Source of the DNA: Azospirillum rugosum
GTDB lineage: Bacteria; Pseudomonadota; Alphaproteobacteria; Azospirillales; Azospirillaceae
DNA length: 64,000 nucleotides
Assembly (NCBI RefSeq): GCF_017876155.1
Contig: NZ_JAGINP010000018.1
Span: 62,001-126,000 of the forward strand
Direction of reading: 5' to 3'
Shown: positions 25,671-35,065 of the stretch, in pieces
How the letters are laid out: each line of letters begins with the position of its first letter
How positions within the stretch are numbered: position 1 is the stretch's first letter
Program-made: the position numbers and the translations under genes
The notes under the pieces: generated by a model
Told to the model about the DNA's origin: nothing
What the model saw: only the letters and a program-made list of their open reading frames with translations
The model's database searches: none

Positions 25671-27011
25671 TCACGCCGCGCGGATGCGCCGCAGGAAGTC
25701 GTCCACGCTCTCGCGCAGCCGGTCGGCCTGGCGGTGCAGGCCGTCGGCGGCGCCCAGCACCTCGCCGGCGATGGCGCCGGTCTCCGACGCGGCGCTGGTC
25801 ACGCGGTCGATGGTGTGGGTGACCGCCTCCGTTCCGCCGGCCGCCTGCTGGGCGTTGCGGGCGATCTCCTGCGTGGCGGCCGTCTGCTGATCCACCGCGA
25901 CCGCCACGGTGGCGACGATCTCGTTGATGCGGCTGATCGTCGTGCCGATGCCCTTGATCGCGTCGGCGGAGCTGCGCGCCGCGTCCTGCATCCCGGCGAT
26001 CTGGGCGGAGATGTCCTCGGTCGCCTTGGCCGTCTGGTTGGCGAGGTTCTTCACTTCCTGCGCCACGACCGCGAAGCCCTTGCCGGCCTCGCCCGCCCGC
26101 GCCGCTTCGATGGTGGCGTTCAGCGCCAGCAGGTTGGTCTGCGACGCGATGTTGGTGATCAGCTGGAGCACGGCGCCGATCTTCTGCGCGGCGTCCACCA
26201 GCCCGCTGACCGTGCCGTTGGTGCGGTCGGCCTCCTCCACCGCGGAGCGGGCGATCTGCGAGGACTGGGCGACGTTGCGGCTGATCTCGCCGATCGACGC
26301 CGTCAACTCTTCGGACGCCGACGCGACGGTCTGGACGGCGCTCGACGCCTGCTGGGCGGACGATGCCACCTCCAGCGACTGGCTGTTGGTCGCCGCGGCG
26401 ATCTGCGACATGCGCTCGGCGTGGGCCCTCATATCGTCCGACGCGGCCACGGTGTTGCCGACGATGGACTTGATGCTGCCCTCCAGGCTGTCGGCGAGCC
26501 CGTGCAGGATGGCGCGCTTGCTGTCCTGCTCCGCCGCCGCGTAGGTCTCCAGCAGGAGTTCCAGGTCGAGCCAGGTCACCCGGCTCAGCGCCTCGCGCAT
26601 CGCCGCCTTGTCCGCCTCCTTCCGGCCGCCGAACAGGGAGGAGCCGCGCCTCGCGCCCACATCCGCCAAGCCAAGCTCCCGGATGATCCCGCTGGACACG
26701 GTGTGATGGCAGATGGCGACGGCGTAGCCGGGAACCCCGTTGTCGTAGAAGGCCTGCGCCAGCGTCCGCGCCGATTCCAGGAAGCCGTCGCCAAGCCGCC
26801 CGGACGCCACCCGCGCCCAATGCGCCAAGCGCACCTGGTGCACCTCCGGCGTCTTCAGCGCGGCCTGGATTTCCGGCCAGGCTTCGAACGACCCATGCCA
26901 TTGCTCCAGCAGCGCGGGCAGTCGGCGCGCGGCGAACTCCGCGTTCCTGCCGAGGAGGACGATGTCCCCCTCGGTGATGTTGAAGGCATGAAGCCGCTTC
27001 TCCTGGCTCAT
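25671..27011 (-). CDS. Cytoplasmic methyl-accepting chemotaxis protein with protoglobin-like sensor domain
   Basis: Soluble chemoreceptor of 446 residues with no membrane segment. Residues about 10-160 resemble the globin-coupled sensor domain (AHWARVASGRL, ARTLAQAFYDNGVPGYAV). In heme-binding members the pattern reads R-x5-H-x3-G and the His ligates iron; here the position is Phe88. The C-terminal half is the signalling coiled coil with the hairpin tip VVAQEVKNLANQTAKATEDI and the NLLALNATIEAARAGEAGKG segment. No C-terminal CheR-binding pentapeptide. Start at ATG 27011 with a G-rich ribosome site; the frame is open for another 56 codons without support. Confidence 0.88.
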   Translation of the reverse strand: MSQEKRLHAFNITEGDIVLLGRNAEFAARRLPALLEQWHGSFEAWPEIQAALKTPEVHQVRLAHWARVASGRLGDGFLESARTLAQAFYDNGVPGYAVAICHHTVSSGIIRELGLADVGARRGSSLFGGRKEADKAAMREALSRVTWLDLELLLETYAAAEQDSKRAILHGLADSLEGSIKSIVGNTVAASDDMRAHAERMSQIAAATNSQSLEVASSAQQASSAVQTVASASEELTASIGEISRNVAQSSQIARSAVEEADRTNGTVSGLVDAAQKIGAVLQLITNIASQTNLLALNATIEAARAGEAGKGFAVVAQEVKNLANQTAKATEDISAQIAGMQDAARSSADAIKGIGTTISRINEIVATVAVAVDQQTAATQEIARNAQQAAGGTEAVTHTIDRVTSAASETGAIAGEVLGAADGLHRQADRLRESVDDFLRRIRAA

Positions 27012-27333
27012 GCGATCCTGGTCCCCCGCCACCATCCGCCTCATCCCCCCGTTGCGCGCGCGGTGCGGTCCCCGATCATCGCCGGACCGTGACCGCGCAT
27101 CTGTATAAAACTCTAAATTCTTTGTACGTAACGCCGGGCGCCCTGGATTTGCCCAAAAACGACATACACCGTTATGCAACGGTACCAGGGAGGCTTGGTC
27201 GAGGACTAGGCCGAGCGGTCGCGCCGGTCACCGCGCAAAGCCTTACCTCTGCCACAAGGCACCGTGCTAAAGTGGTGGGGTCCGCGGCCGGGAAACCGGC
27301 CGCTTGTGCTTTTCGGATGGCGTTTCGACCCGA
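27012..27333. other. Divergent intergenic region between chemoreceptor and kdtA
   Basis: No gene is supported. An AT-rich patch at about 27100-27135 (CTGTATAAAACTCTAAATTC) is the likely promoter area for the leftward chemoreceptor gene. The right half, before kdtA, has only weak promoter-like hexamers. Confidence 0.4.
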
Positions 27334-28617
27334 ATGTTGCAGTCCCTCTACCGCGGCCTGACGACCCTTGCCGGGCCGGCGGTGCGTCTCTACCTCGACC
27401 GTCGCCGGGCCGCCGGCAAGGAGGACTCCGCCCGCCAGGCGGAGCGGTTCGGCGCGGCCTCGCGGACCCGCCCGGCCGGCCGGCTCGCCTGGATCCACGC
27501 CGCCAGCGTGGGGGAGGCCAACTCGGTCCTGGTGCTGGTCGACCGCCTGCTGGACCGGTCGCCAGACTTGACCGTGCTGATGACGACGGGGACCGTGACC
27601 TCGGCGCAGCTGATGGGGCGCCGCCTGCCCGCACGCGCGATCCATCAATATGTGCCGGTGGACCTGCCCGACGCGGTGAACCGCTTCCTCGACCATTGGC
27701 GGCCCGACGTGGTGCTGTGGACGGAATCGGAGATCTGGCCGAACCTGCTGGCCGCCGTGCGGTCGCGCGGCATCCCCGCGGCGCTGGTCAACGCGCGCAT
27801 GTCGGAACGCTCCTTCGCGCGCTGGCGCTACGCGTCGGGCCTGATCACGCCGCTGCTGTCCACCTTCCAGGTCACGCTGGCCCAGTCGGAGGGCGACGCG
27901 GAGCGGCTGCGCAAGCTGGGCGCCCGCGCCGTCGCCAGCGTCGGCAACCTGAAATTCTCGGCCGAGCCGCCGCCGGCCCGCCCGGACCAGCTCGCCGCCC
28001 TGCGGGAGGCCTGCGCCGGCCGGCCGGTGTGGCTGCACGCCAGCACCCACCCGGGGGAGGACGAGGTCGCCGCCGCGGTGCACGAGGCACTGGCCACCCG
28101 CCTGCCCGGCCTGCTGACCATCATCGCCCCGCGCCACGCCAACCGGGGCGCCGACATCGCCGCCCTGATGCGGGCCCGCGGCCTCGCGGCGTCCCGCCGC
28201 AGCGAAGGCGCCCTGCCCGACACCACGGACGCCGTGTACATCGCCGACACGATGGGGGAGCTTGGCCTGTTCTACCGGCTGGCCCCGGTGGTGTGCATGG
28301 GCGGCTCCTTCGTGCCGCACGGCGGGCAGAACCCGGTGGAGCCGGCGCAGCTCGGCTGCGCGGTGCTGTACGGGCCGCACATGTGGAACTTCGACGAGAT
28401 CACCCGCCAGCTGGAGAGCGCCGGCGGCGCCCTGCCCCTGGCCGACGCCGCGGCCCTGACGGAGGCGGTCGGGCGCCTGCTGGCCGACCACGAGGCGCGC
28501 GGGCGCATCGTCGCGGGGGCGGCCAGCGTCACCGACCGCAACCGCCGCATCGTCGACCGCGCGCTGGAGGTCCTCGACCCCGTCCTCGGCGCCGGCGGAA
28601 TCCGGTCCGCCGCATGA
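27334..28617 (+). CDS. kdtA: 3-deoxy-D-manno-octulosonic acid transferase (Kdo transferase)
   Basis: Membrane-associated GT30 enzyme that adds Kdo residues to the lipid A precursor from CMP-Kdo. The 427-residue product has the N-terminal anchor and family motifs IHAASVGEANSV, WTESEIWPN, GSFVPHGGQNPVEPA. ATG 27334 is used. First gene of a lipopolysaccharide cluster: lpxK follows after 24 bases and an acyltransferase overlaps lpxK. Confidence 0.95.
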   Translation: MLQSLYRGLTTLAGPAVRLYLDRRRAAGKEDSARQAERFGAASRTRPAGRLAWIHAASVGEANSVLVLVDRLLDRSPDLTVLMTTGTVTSAQLMGRRLPARAIHQYVPVDLPDAVNRFLDHWRPDVVLWTESEIWPNLLAAVRSRGIPAALVNARMSERSFARWRYASGLITPLLSTFQVTLAQSEGDAERLRKLGARAVASVGNLKFSAEPPPARPDQLAALREACAGRPVWLHASTHPGEDEVAAAVHEALATRLPGLLTIIAPRHANRGADIAALMRARGLAASRRSEGALPDTTDAVYIADTMGELGLFYRLAPVVCMGGSFVPHGGQNPVEPAQLGCAVLYGPHMWNFDEITRQLESAGGALPLADAAALTEAVGRLLADHEARGRIVAGAASVTDRNRRIVDRALEVLDPVLGAGGIRSAA

Positions 28618-28641
28618 GGCCCCCCGCATGAGGACCGTCAC

Positions 28642-29655
28642 ATGAGGACTCCGGGCTTCTGGTACCGCACGGCTGGCCCTGCGGATTCGGCGTTGGCCTG
28701 GGCACTGTCCCCCATCGGGACGCTCTACGGCCTCGCCGGCCGGCTGCGCATGGCCACGCGCCAGCCCGCGCGCGCGGCGGCGCCGGTGCTCTGCGTCGGC
28801 AACCTCGTGGCCGGCGGCGCCGGCAAGACTCCGGTCTGCATCGCTGTGGCCGAGGCCTTGAAGGCGCGCGGGATCGAGCCCGCCTTCCTGACCCGCGGCC
28901 ACGGCGGGCGGGAGCGTGGCCCCTTGCTGGTCGACCTCGCCCACCACGACGCGGCCGGCGTCGGCGACGAGGCGCTTCTGCTCGCCGCGCATGGTCCTTG
29001 CTGGGTGGCGCGCGACCGTGCCGCCGGGGCCGGGGCCGCCGTCGCGGGTGGTGCGGCGGCCATCGTCATGGACGACGGCTTCCAGAACCCGGCGCTGGCC
29101 AAGGACCTGTCGCTGGTCGTGGTGGACGGGGCCGTCGGCTTCGGCAACGGGCGGCTGGTCCCCGCCGGTCCCCTGCGGGAGCCGGTGGCGCGCGGCCTTT
29201 CCCGCGCCGACGCCGTGGTGGTGCTGGGCGAGGATAGGACCGGCGTCGAGGCGCAGATCGCCGCCGCCTCCGCCCGCCCGCTGCCCGTCCTGCACGCCTG
29301 GCTGGAGCCCGCGCCGGAGTCCCGCGCGCTCGCCGGCCGCGCCGTGCTGGCCTTCGCCGGCATCGGCCGGCCGGAGAAGTTCTTCGCCACGCTGGAGGAT
29401 CTCGGTGCCAACGTCGTGGACCGGGTCGGCTTCGCCGACCACCACCCCTACCGGCCGGAGGAGGTGATGGCCCTGGTCGACCGCGCCGCCATGCTGGGCG
29501 CCGTGCCCGTGACCACCGCCAAGGACGCCGCCCGCCTGTCCGACGAGCTGCGCACGCTGGTCCGCGTGGTGCCGGTGCGGGCGGCGTGGCGCGATCCCGC
29601 GCTGCTGGACCGATTTCTGGACCGGCTTATCGAAGGCGGAGCGTCCCATGGCTAA
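28642..29655 (+). CDS. lpxK: Tetraacyldisaccharide 4'-kinase LpxK
   Basis: Inner-membrane-associated kinase that phosphorylates the 4' position of the lipid A disaccharide. The 337-residue product has an N-terminal hydrophobic segment, the P-loop NLVAGGAGKTPVC, and the family motifs DDGFQNPALAKDLSLVVVD and GIGRPEKFFATLEDLGA. The stop overlaps the next gene by eight bases, indicating coupling. Confidence 0.95.
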   Translation: MRTPGFWYRTAGPADSALAWALSPIGTLYGLAGRLRMATRQPARAAAPVLCVGNLVAGGAGKTPVCIAVAEALKARGIEPAFLTRGHGGRERGPLLVDLAHHDAAGVGDEALLLAAHGPCWVARDRAAGAGAAVAGGAAAIVMDDGFQNPALAKDLSLVVVDGAVGFGNGRLVPAGPLREPVARGLSRADAVVVLGEDRTGVEAQIAAASARPLPVLHAWLEPAPESRALAGRAVLAFAGIGRPEKFFATLEDLGANVVDRVGFADHHPYRPEEVMALVDRAAMLGAVPVTTAKDAARLSDELRTLVRVVPVRAAWRDPALLDRFLDRLIEGGASHG

Positions 29656-30556
29656 GCCCCGCGGCCCCCTCGCGAAATGGCTGCTGCGCCGGGTCGGCTA
29701 CCCGCTGGAGGCGGCCTTCGTGTTCGGCATCGCCGGCCTGTTCCGCGCCCTGCCGCTCGACGCGGCCTCCGCGCTCGGCGGGCGGATCGGCCGCACGGTC
29801 GGCCCCTTCCTTCCCGGCAGCCGCACCGCGCGCCGCAACCTGGAGCGCGCCTTCCCGGAGAAGCCGCGCGCGGAGATCGACGCGATCCTCCGCGGCATGT
29901 GGGACAATCTGGGCCGCGTCATCGCCGAATACCCGCACCTGGACGAGATCGGCGGCTTCGGCCCCGGCGGTCGGGTGGAGGTGATCGGCGCGGAGCACAT
30001 CGACGCCCTGCGCGAGGACGGCAAGGCTGGCATCCTGGTCTCCGGCCATTTCGCGAACTGGGAGGTGCAGTCCGTCACCTCCCGCAAGATGGGGGTGGAA
30101 CTGGCGGGGGTCTACCGCGCGCCCAACAACCCCTATGTCGGCGCGCTCCTGATCGATCTACGCAGCGCCGCGGGCGGCACCCACATCCCCAAGGGGGCGG
30201 AGGGCGCGCGGACCCTGCTCCGTGTCCTGTCGAAGGGCGGGCATGTCGGCATGTTGATCGACCAGAAGATGAACGACGGCATTCCCGTCCCCTTCTTCGG
30301 CCGCGACGCCATGACCGCCCCGGCGGCGGCGCAGTTGGCGCTGCGGCTCGGCATCCCCTTGGTGCCGGCGCGGACGGAACGGCTGGGCGGCGCGCGCTTC
30401 CGCATCACCGTCCTGCCCCCGGTGGAGCCGCCGGCCACGGGCGACCGCAACGCTGATGTGCGAATTTTGATGGAGCGGTTGAACCATCTGTTGGAGCAAT
30501 GGATTCGGGAGCGCCCGGCCGAATGGCTGTGGGTGCACCGGCGCTGGCCCAACTGA
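29648..30556 (+). CDS. Lauroyl/myristoyl-type lipid A acyltransferase (LpxL/HtrB family)
   Basis: A 302-residue inner-membrane acyltransferase of the HtrB family, which adds secondary acyl chains to lipid A. The catalytic H-x4-E motif is HFANWE within ILVSGHFANWEVQ, and the downstream motif DQKMNDGIPVPFFGRDAMT is typical. Close to DUF374-type neighbours in some genomes, but the HtrB pattern is clear. Overlaps lpxK. Confidence 0.9.
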   Translation: MAKPRGPLAKWLLRRVGYPLEAAFVFGIAGLFRALPLDAASALGGRIGRTVGPFLPGSRTARRNLERAFPEKPRAEIDAILRGMWDNLGRVIAEYPHLDEIGGFGPGGRVEVIGAEHIDALREDGKAGILVSGHFANWEVQSVTSRKMGVELAGVYRAPNNPYVGALLIDLRSAAGGTHIPKGAEGARTLLRVLSKGGHVGMLIDQKMNDGIPVPFFGRDAMTAPAAAQLALRLGIPLVPARTERLGGARFRITVLPPVEPPATGDRNADVRILMERLNHLLEQWIRERPAEWLWVHRRWPN

Positions 30557-30604
30557 CCGCAAGCCCCGCGTTCCATCACAGGTTCTTTTGAGAGGTTTCC
30601 CGCC

Positions 30605-31267
30605 ATGGCCCTGCCGCTCGACCCGCACCTCGTGCAGCTCTACCTGATCGCCGCGATCGTCCTGGTCCTGGCGCCGGGGCCGGATTCGCTGCTGGTCCTG
30701 TCGCGCAGCATCACCGACGGGCGCGACGCCGGGGTCGTCGCCACCATCGGCATCACCGTCGGCAACCTCGTCCACTCCACCCTGGCCGCCGCCGGCATTT
30801 CGGCCCTGATCGCCGCCTCCCCCGCCCTGTTCGACCTGCTGCGCTACGCCGGCGGGGCCTACCTCGGCTGGATCGGCGCGCGGGCGTTGTGGAGCGCGCT
30901 CAGCGCGGCCCGGGCGGACAAGGGGGCCTCCGCCATCGCGTCCGAATCGGCGCCGGCCAGCCGCGTCTTCCTCCAGGCGCTGCTGACCAACCTGCTGAAC
31001 CCGAAGGTCATCCTGTTCTACCTCGCCTTCGTGCCGCAGTTCGTCGCGCCGGAACTGGGCCACGTCGCGGTGCAGACCTTCGTTCTGGGCGCCATCCTGG
31101 CCGGGCTCGGCTGCGCCTACCTGCTCGGCGTGTCGGCGCTCAGCGCCGGGGCGGCGCGCAAGGTCCTGGCCAGCGCGCGGGTGAAGGCGGTGCTGGACGG
31201 CGTCGCGGGCGTGCTGTTCCTGGGCTTCGCGCTGCGCCTGTTGCTGACCGACCGCCGCATCGCCTGA
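30605..31267 (+). CDS. LysE family amino acid exporter
   Basis: A 220-residue membrane protein with about six hydrophobic segments, matching LysE/RhtB exporters of amino acids or homoserine lactones: start LYLIAAIVLVLAPGPDSLLVLSRS, the GxNLVHS loop and the LTNLLNPKVILFYLAFVPQF segment. The cargo is unknown. It lies 48 bases after the acyltransferase, but a functional link is doubtful. Confidence 0.9.
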   Translation: MALPLDPHLVQLYLIAAIVLVLAPGPDSLLVLSRSITDGRDAGVVATIGITVGNLVHSTLAAAGISALIAASPALFDLLRYAGGAYLGWIGARALWSALSAARADKGASAIASESAPASRVFLQALLTNLLNPKVILFYLAFVPQFVAPELGHVAVQTFVLGAILAGLGCAYLLGVSALSAGAARKVLASARVKAVLDGVAGVLFLGFALRLLLTDRRIA

Positions 31268-31294
31268 TTCCGCCCTTCCAATGCAGGAAAAACG

Positions 31295-31309
31295 CCACAG
31301 AGTCTGTGG
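31295..31309. repeat. GANTC-centred palindrome (copy 1)
   Basis: CCACAGAGTCTGTGG is a perfect 7+1+7 palindrome with a CcrM-type GANTC site at its centre. The identical element, read toward the downstream gene in the same sense, occurs at 54806-54820. It lies 104 bases before the NDUFA12 gene. Confidence 0.6.
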
Positions 31310-31413
31310 ACGCGGGTGCATTGCGGTGTCATAGTGCCGCCCGCGTTAAGACTCAGCTATTCCGTTGGGGCCTATTCCCTTGGGCCGCACAGCCTTTCCG
31401 ACCGCGAGCGACG

Positions 31414-31806
31414 ATGAGCGAGAAGATCTCCCTGATCACCTGGATGGCGAACATCCACATCCGGTTTGTGACCTGGCGCCGGGGCACGAAGGTCGGCACC
31501 GACCGCTTCGGCAACGTCTATTACCGCGCCAAGAGCGCCCATCCCGGCGTGAAGGAGCGCCGCTGGGTGCTGTACAACGGCGAACCGGACGCGTCGAAGG
31601 TTCCGCCGGAATGGCACGCCTGGCTCCACCACACCACCAAGGAGCCGCTGCCGGAGGGGAACAGCCAGTTCCACAAGCCCTGGCAGAAGGAGCACATCCC
31701 GAACCAGTCGGGCTCGCTGCAGGCTTACCGGCCGCCGGGGCACCAGTATGCCGGCGGGCAGCGCGTGGCCGCCACCGGCGACTACGAACCCTGGACGCCG
31801 AGCTGA
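31414..31806 (+). CDS. NDUFA12-family accessory subunit of NADH:ubiquinone oxidoreductase
   Basis: A 130-residue homologue of the mitochondrial complex I subunit NDUFA12 (B17.2), an accessory subunit also found in alphaproteobacteria. The characteristic core is present (GTKVGTDRFGNVYYRAK, RRWVLYNGEPDASKVPPEWHAWLHH). Start ATG 31414. It is followed after 47 bases by mlaD, the conserved order in this class. Confidence 0.93.
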   Translation: MSEKISLITWMANIHIRFVTWRRGTKVGTDRFGNVYYRAKSAHPGVKERRWVLYNGEPDASKVPPEWHAWLHHTTKEPLPEGNSQFHKPWQKEHIPNQSGSLQAYRPPGHQYAGGQRVAATGDYEPWTPS

Positions 31807-31853
31807 GACGCCGCCGGCACGCACCGTCAGCCGCGTCTCCTTAGGAAATTCGC

Positions 31854-32363
31854 ATGCGCCGCAACGTGATCGAAACCGTGCTCGGCGGGGTCGTCCTCGC
31901 CGTAGCCGGCTTTTTTCTCGCCTTCGCCTACACCAGCGCCGACCTGCGCAAGGTGAACGGCTACGAGATCACCGCCAACTTCTCCAGCATCTCCGGCCTC
32001 CAGGCCGGCGCGGACGTGCGCATCAGCGGCGTGAAGGTCGGCTCGGTCACCGAGCTGACGCTCGACCCCAAGAGCTATCAGGCGGTCGTGCACATGTCGA
32101 TCCACCCGGACATCAAGCTGCCCAAGGACACCGCGGCGCTCATCGCCTCGGAAAGCCTGCTCGGCGGCAAGTTCCTGGCGCTGGAGCCCGGCGGGGAGCC
32201 GGACATGATCAAGCCGAACGGCCGCGTGGAATACACGCAGAGCACGCCCGGCATCGAGCAGCTGCTGGGCCAGGTCATCTTCTCGCTGCAGAACATGAGC
32301 AAGCCCGGCGGCCAGGCCGGCGAACAGCCGCCGCCCCCGGCCGGCGAGAACCCGAAGATGTGA
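31854..32363 (+). CDS. mlaD: MCE-domain protein MlaD (outer membrane lipid asymmetry)
   Basis: Periplasmic lipid-binding component of the Mla phospholipid transporter, anchored by one N-terminal helix (VVLAVAGFFLAFAYT). In 169 residues it shows the MCE core (YEITANFSSISGLQAGADVRISGVKVGSV) and a Pro/Gly-rich tail. The permease and ATPase genes (mlaE, mlaF) are not in this window, as is common in alphaproteobacteria. A strong terminator follows. Confidence 0.9.
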   Translation: MRRNVIETVLGGVVLAVAGFFLAFAYTSADLRKVNGYEITANFSSISGLQAGADVRISGVKVGSVTELTLDPKSYQAVVHMSIHPDIKLPKDTAALIASESLLGGKFLALEPGGEPDMIKPNGRVEYTQSTPGIEQLLGQVIFSLQNMSKPGGQAGEQPPPPAGENPKM

Positions 32364-32414
32364 TCCCGGCCCGCCGATGGCGTTGCCGTCCGGTGCAGGA
32401 TCGCCACGACGACG

Positions 32415-32439
32415 AAAAAAGGGGCCGAAAGGCCCCTTT
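32415..32439 (+). terminator. Rho-independent terminator after mlaD
   Basis: AAAGGGGCC and GGCCCCTTT (32418-32439) pair perfectly around a GAAA tetraloop, with A-rich and T-rich flanks. Confidence 0.85.
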
Positions 32440-32455
32440 GCTCGTCTCAGATGCA

Positions 32456-32480
32456 GGAACCAACCACACGCGCCGGCGTT
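32456..32480 (+). promoter_or_regulatory. EcfG-type general stress promoter (consensus match)
   Basis: GGAAC (32456-32460), 16 bases, then CGTT (32477-32480). This equals the published alphaproteobacterial EcfG/SigT consensus GGAAC-N16-CGTT and sits 36 bases before the lipoprotein start codon. Confidence 0.7.
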
Positions 32481-32516
32481 TCCTCCGCAATTCGCGATAA
32501 ACAGGAGGGACCGAAG

Positions 32517-32966
32517 ATGAAGGCGCGTGTTCTGGCGGTGCTTGGTCTCAGTCTGCTCGCCGCGGCTTGCGGCACCAACACGGAAGAGAAAGCGGGGAGC
32601 GGCGCTCTCGGCGGGGCTGCGGCCGGCGCGGTCGTCGGCGGCCCGGTCGGCGCGGTCGTCGGTGCCGGCGTGGGCGCCGGGGTCGGCGCCGGGACGCAGA
32701 AGGTCGAGGACCGCTACGGCAACGGCACGTCCGACTCGAAGAAGGTCCAGGGCCAAAAAACGACGACGACGCGGCAGACGACGACCCGCAACGACGCGAC
32801 GACGGGTGCGGCGAACCGCAGTACGACGACCACTCCGGCCACGACCAACCCCGGCCCGGCCGGCACCTCCGGCAGCACGGCCGGCGGCACGACGACCGCC
32901 CCGGCCGACACCACGACCGGCGCCACTGGCACCACCCCCAACGCCGGCGGCAGCGCAGCCCAGTGA
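32517..32966 (+). CDS. Small glycine-zipper lipoprotein with Thr-rich tail
   Basis: A 149-residue lipoprotein: lipobox LLAAACG, then a glycine-zipper segment (GALGGAAAGAVVGGPVGAVV...) like those of osmotic-stress outer-membrane proteins. The C-terminal half is almost entirely Thr, Ala, Gly and Pro (clusters such as TTTTRQTTTRN). Function unknown; membrane-spanning or peptidoglycan-associated roles are known for glycine-zipper lipoproteins. Strong ribosome site (AGGAGGG). The upstream EcfG-type promoter suggests stress induction. Confidence 0.8.
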   Translation: MKARVLAVLGLSLLAAACGTNTEEKAGSGALGGAAAGAVVGGPVGAVVGAGVGAGVGAGTQKVEDRYGNGTSDSKKVQGQKTTTTRQTTTRNDATTGAANRSTTTTPATTNPGPAGTSGSTAGGTTTAPADTTTGATGTTPNAGGSAAQ

Positions 32967-33011
32967 GACCGCGCAGGTCACGGTCCACTCTAGTGGACGG
33001 CGGCACGCTTC

Positions 33012-33043
33012 CGGGTTAGAAGGCTGGCGGGTTAGAAGGCAAG
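33012..33043. repeat. Short direct repeat upstream of DUF2155 gene
   Basis: CGGGTTAGAAGGC occurs twice, 16 bases apart (33012 and 33028), in the gap between the lipoprotein and DUF2155 genes. Significance unknown. Confidence 0.5.
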
Positions 33044-33086
33044 CGGGCATCCCCCGCGCCGTTCGACAGCACGGAAGCGATCCGAC

Positions 33087-33500
33087 GTGACGAACCTGAA
33101 GAACCGTTTCGGCAAGAGCCTGTTCGGCGCGGCCCTCGTGGCCGCGCTTTTCTGCGCCCAGGGCACGCCCGGCGCCGCCCCGGTGCCGGAGGAGATGGTC
33201 AACCGCCCGGCCGCCAAGCTCCAGGGCCTGGACAAGATCACCGCCCGCACCACCACCTTCACCATCGCGGTCGGCGAGACGAAGCTGCTCGGCAGCCTGC
33301 GCATCACGTTGCGCGCCTGCAAGGAGAACCCGCCGGTGGAACCGCCGGAGGCCGCCGCCTTCCTGGAGGTGGTCGAGAACAAGCCCGGGGAGCAGGCGGA
33401 GGCCATCTTCAGCGGCTGGATGTTCGCCTCCAGCCCCGCCCTCTCCGCCATGGAGCACCCGATCTACGACGTCTGGGTCCTCAGCTGCGCGGACAACTGA
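33087..33500 (+). CDS. DUF2155 exported protein
   Basis: A 137-residue protein with a signal peptide (cut near GTPGAAP). The DUF2155 core follows: a beta-rich domain with LLGSLRITLRACKENPP and FSGWMFASSPALSAMEHPIYDVWVLSC. The two conserved Cys may form a disulfide. GTG start at 33087 with a GGAAG site. The family sits beside aat and NDUFA12 in many alphaproteobacteria; function unknown. It ends 22 bases from the converging aat stop. Confidence 0.85.
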   Translation: MTNLKNRFGKSLFGAALVAALFCAQGTPGAAPVPEEMVNRPAAKLQGLDKITARTTTFTIAVGETKLLGSLRITLRACKENPPVEPPEAAAFLEVVENKPGEQAEAIFSGWMFASSPALSAMEHPIYDVWVLSCADN

Positions 33501-33522
33501 CCGCGCGACAACGTTTCGGGCC

Positions 33523-34164
<642 letters not shown>

Positions 34165-34302
34165 CGTCAACACTATATCCGTTCGACCCCGCCCACCGGC
34201 AACGGCGATCATGGGGACGCCCCGACGGATCCACTTCCGCGCGACAGGCGCCGCCCACCATGGTATGCAACGCTCAATCGAGCCTTTTGGGGGAGTCACG
34301 TC

Positions 34303-34956
34303 ATGCGGAAGGTTCTGTCGGCCATCGCCCTCGCGGCGGTTGCACTCCTGTCGGCGACCGGCACGTCCTGGGCGCAGCGCCGGGCGGAGCCCGGTGCCTT
34401 CGACTATTACGTCCTGACGCTGTCCTGGTCACCCGCCTTCTGCGCGAAAGCCAAGGGGTCGTCCGATCCCGACCAGTGCGGCATGGACCGCAAGTTCGGC
34501 TTCGTCGTCCACGGCCTGTGGCCGCAGAACGCCGACGGCGGCTACCCCGCCAACTGCACCCGCGACCGCAGCGTTCCCAAGGCCGTGGTGGACCAGATGA
34601 TGCCCATCATGCCCAGCGTCGGGCTGATCGTCTACGAATGGGCCAAGCACGGCACCTGCAGCGGCCTGAACGCCACCGATTACTTCACCCGCCTGCGCGA
34701 GGCCTACGCCAAGATCAAGGTTCCCGAACCGCTGCAATCGCCCGACCCCGACCTGTCCGTCCCCGCCATGCAGGTGGAGCGGCTTTTCGTCCAGGCCAAC
34801 CCCGGCCTGGCGCCGGAGTCGGTCGCCGTCGTCTGCTCCAAGCGCGACGTGGCGGAGGTCCGGATCTGCATGAACAAGGATCTGGGCTTCATGCCCTGCG
34901 GGTCCCGGATCGTCGACCGCTGCCGCCGCGACGCCGTCCTCACCGCAACCCGGTAA
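34303..34956 (+). CDS. Secreted ribonuclease T2 family protein
   Basis: A 217-residue exported RNase with a signal peptide (cut near GTSWAQRR). Both catalytic motifs are present: CAS I in VVHGLWPQ and CAS II in YEWAKHGTCS, each with its His. Such enzymes degrade single-stranded RNA in the periplasm or outside the cell, giving cyclic phosphates; phosphate or nucleotide scavenging is a reasonable guess. Several Cys suggest disulfides. Divergent from aat. Confidence 0.9.
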   Translation: MRKVLSAIALAAVALLSATGTSWAQRRAEPGAFDYYVLTLSWSPAFCAKAKGSSDPDQCGMDRKFGFVVHGLWPQNADGGYPANCTRDRSVPKAVVDQMMPIMPSVGLIVYEWAKHGTCSGLNATDYFTRLREAYAKIKVPEPLQSPDPDLSVPAMQVERLFVQANPGLAPESVAVVCSKRDVAEVRICMNKDLGFMPCGSRIVDRCRRDAVLTATR

Positions 34957-34990
34957 GCGTCCGGGCCGCCGCCATCTGGCCAAAAGATGA

Positions 34991-35015
34991 GGAACGCCGC
35001 CGGCCTCCGCCGGTT
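34991..35015 (+). promoter_or_regulatory. EcfG-like promoter for the SRPBCC-dehydrogenase module
   Basis: GGAAC (34991-34995), 16 bases, then GGTT (35012-35015), 50 bases before the start codon. One base off the EcfG consensus; it also fits the looser GGAAC-N18-TT form. Confidence 0.55.
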
Positions 35016-35065
35016 GACCGGTAGGTCGGGATCGCCCGATCAACACCGGTTCGATGGAGGCCACA

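Noticed and set aside
27172..29649. Long minus-strand frame opposite kdtA and lpxK (825 codons)
   Set aside because: Same artefact of high GC; composition is Gly/Arg/Ala/His-rich without motifs, while the plus strand carries two complete enzymes.
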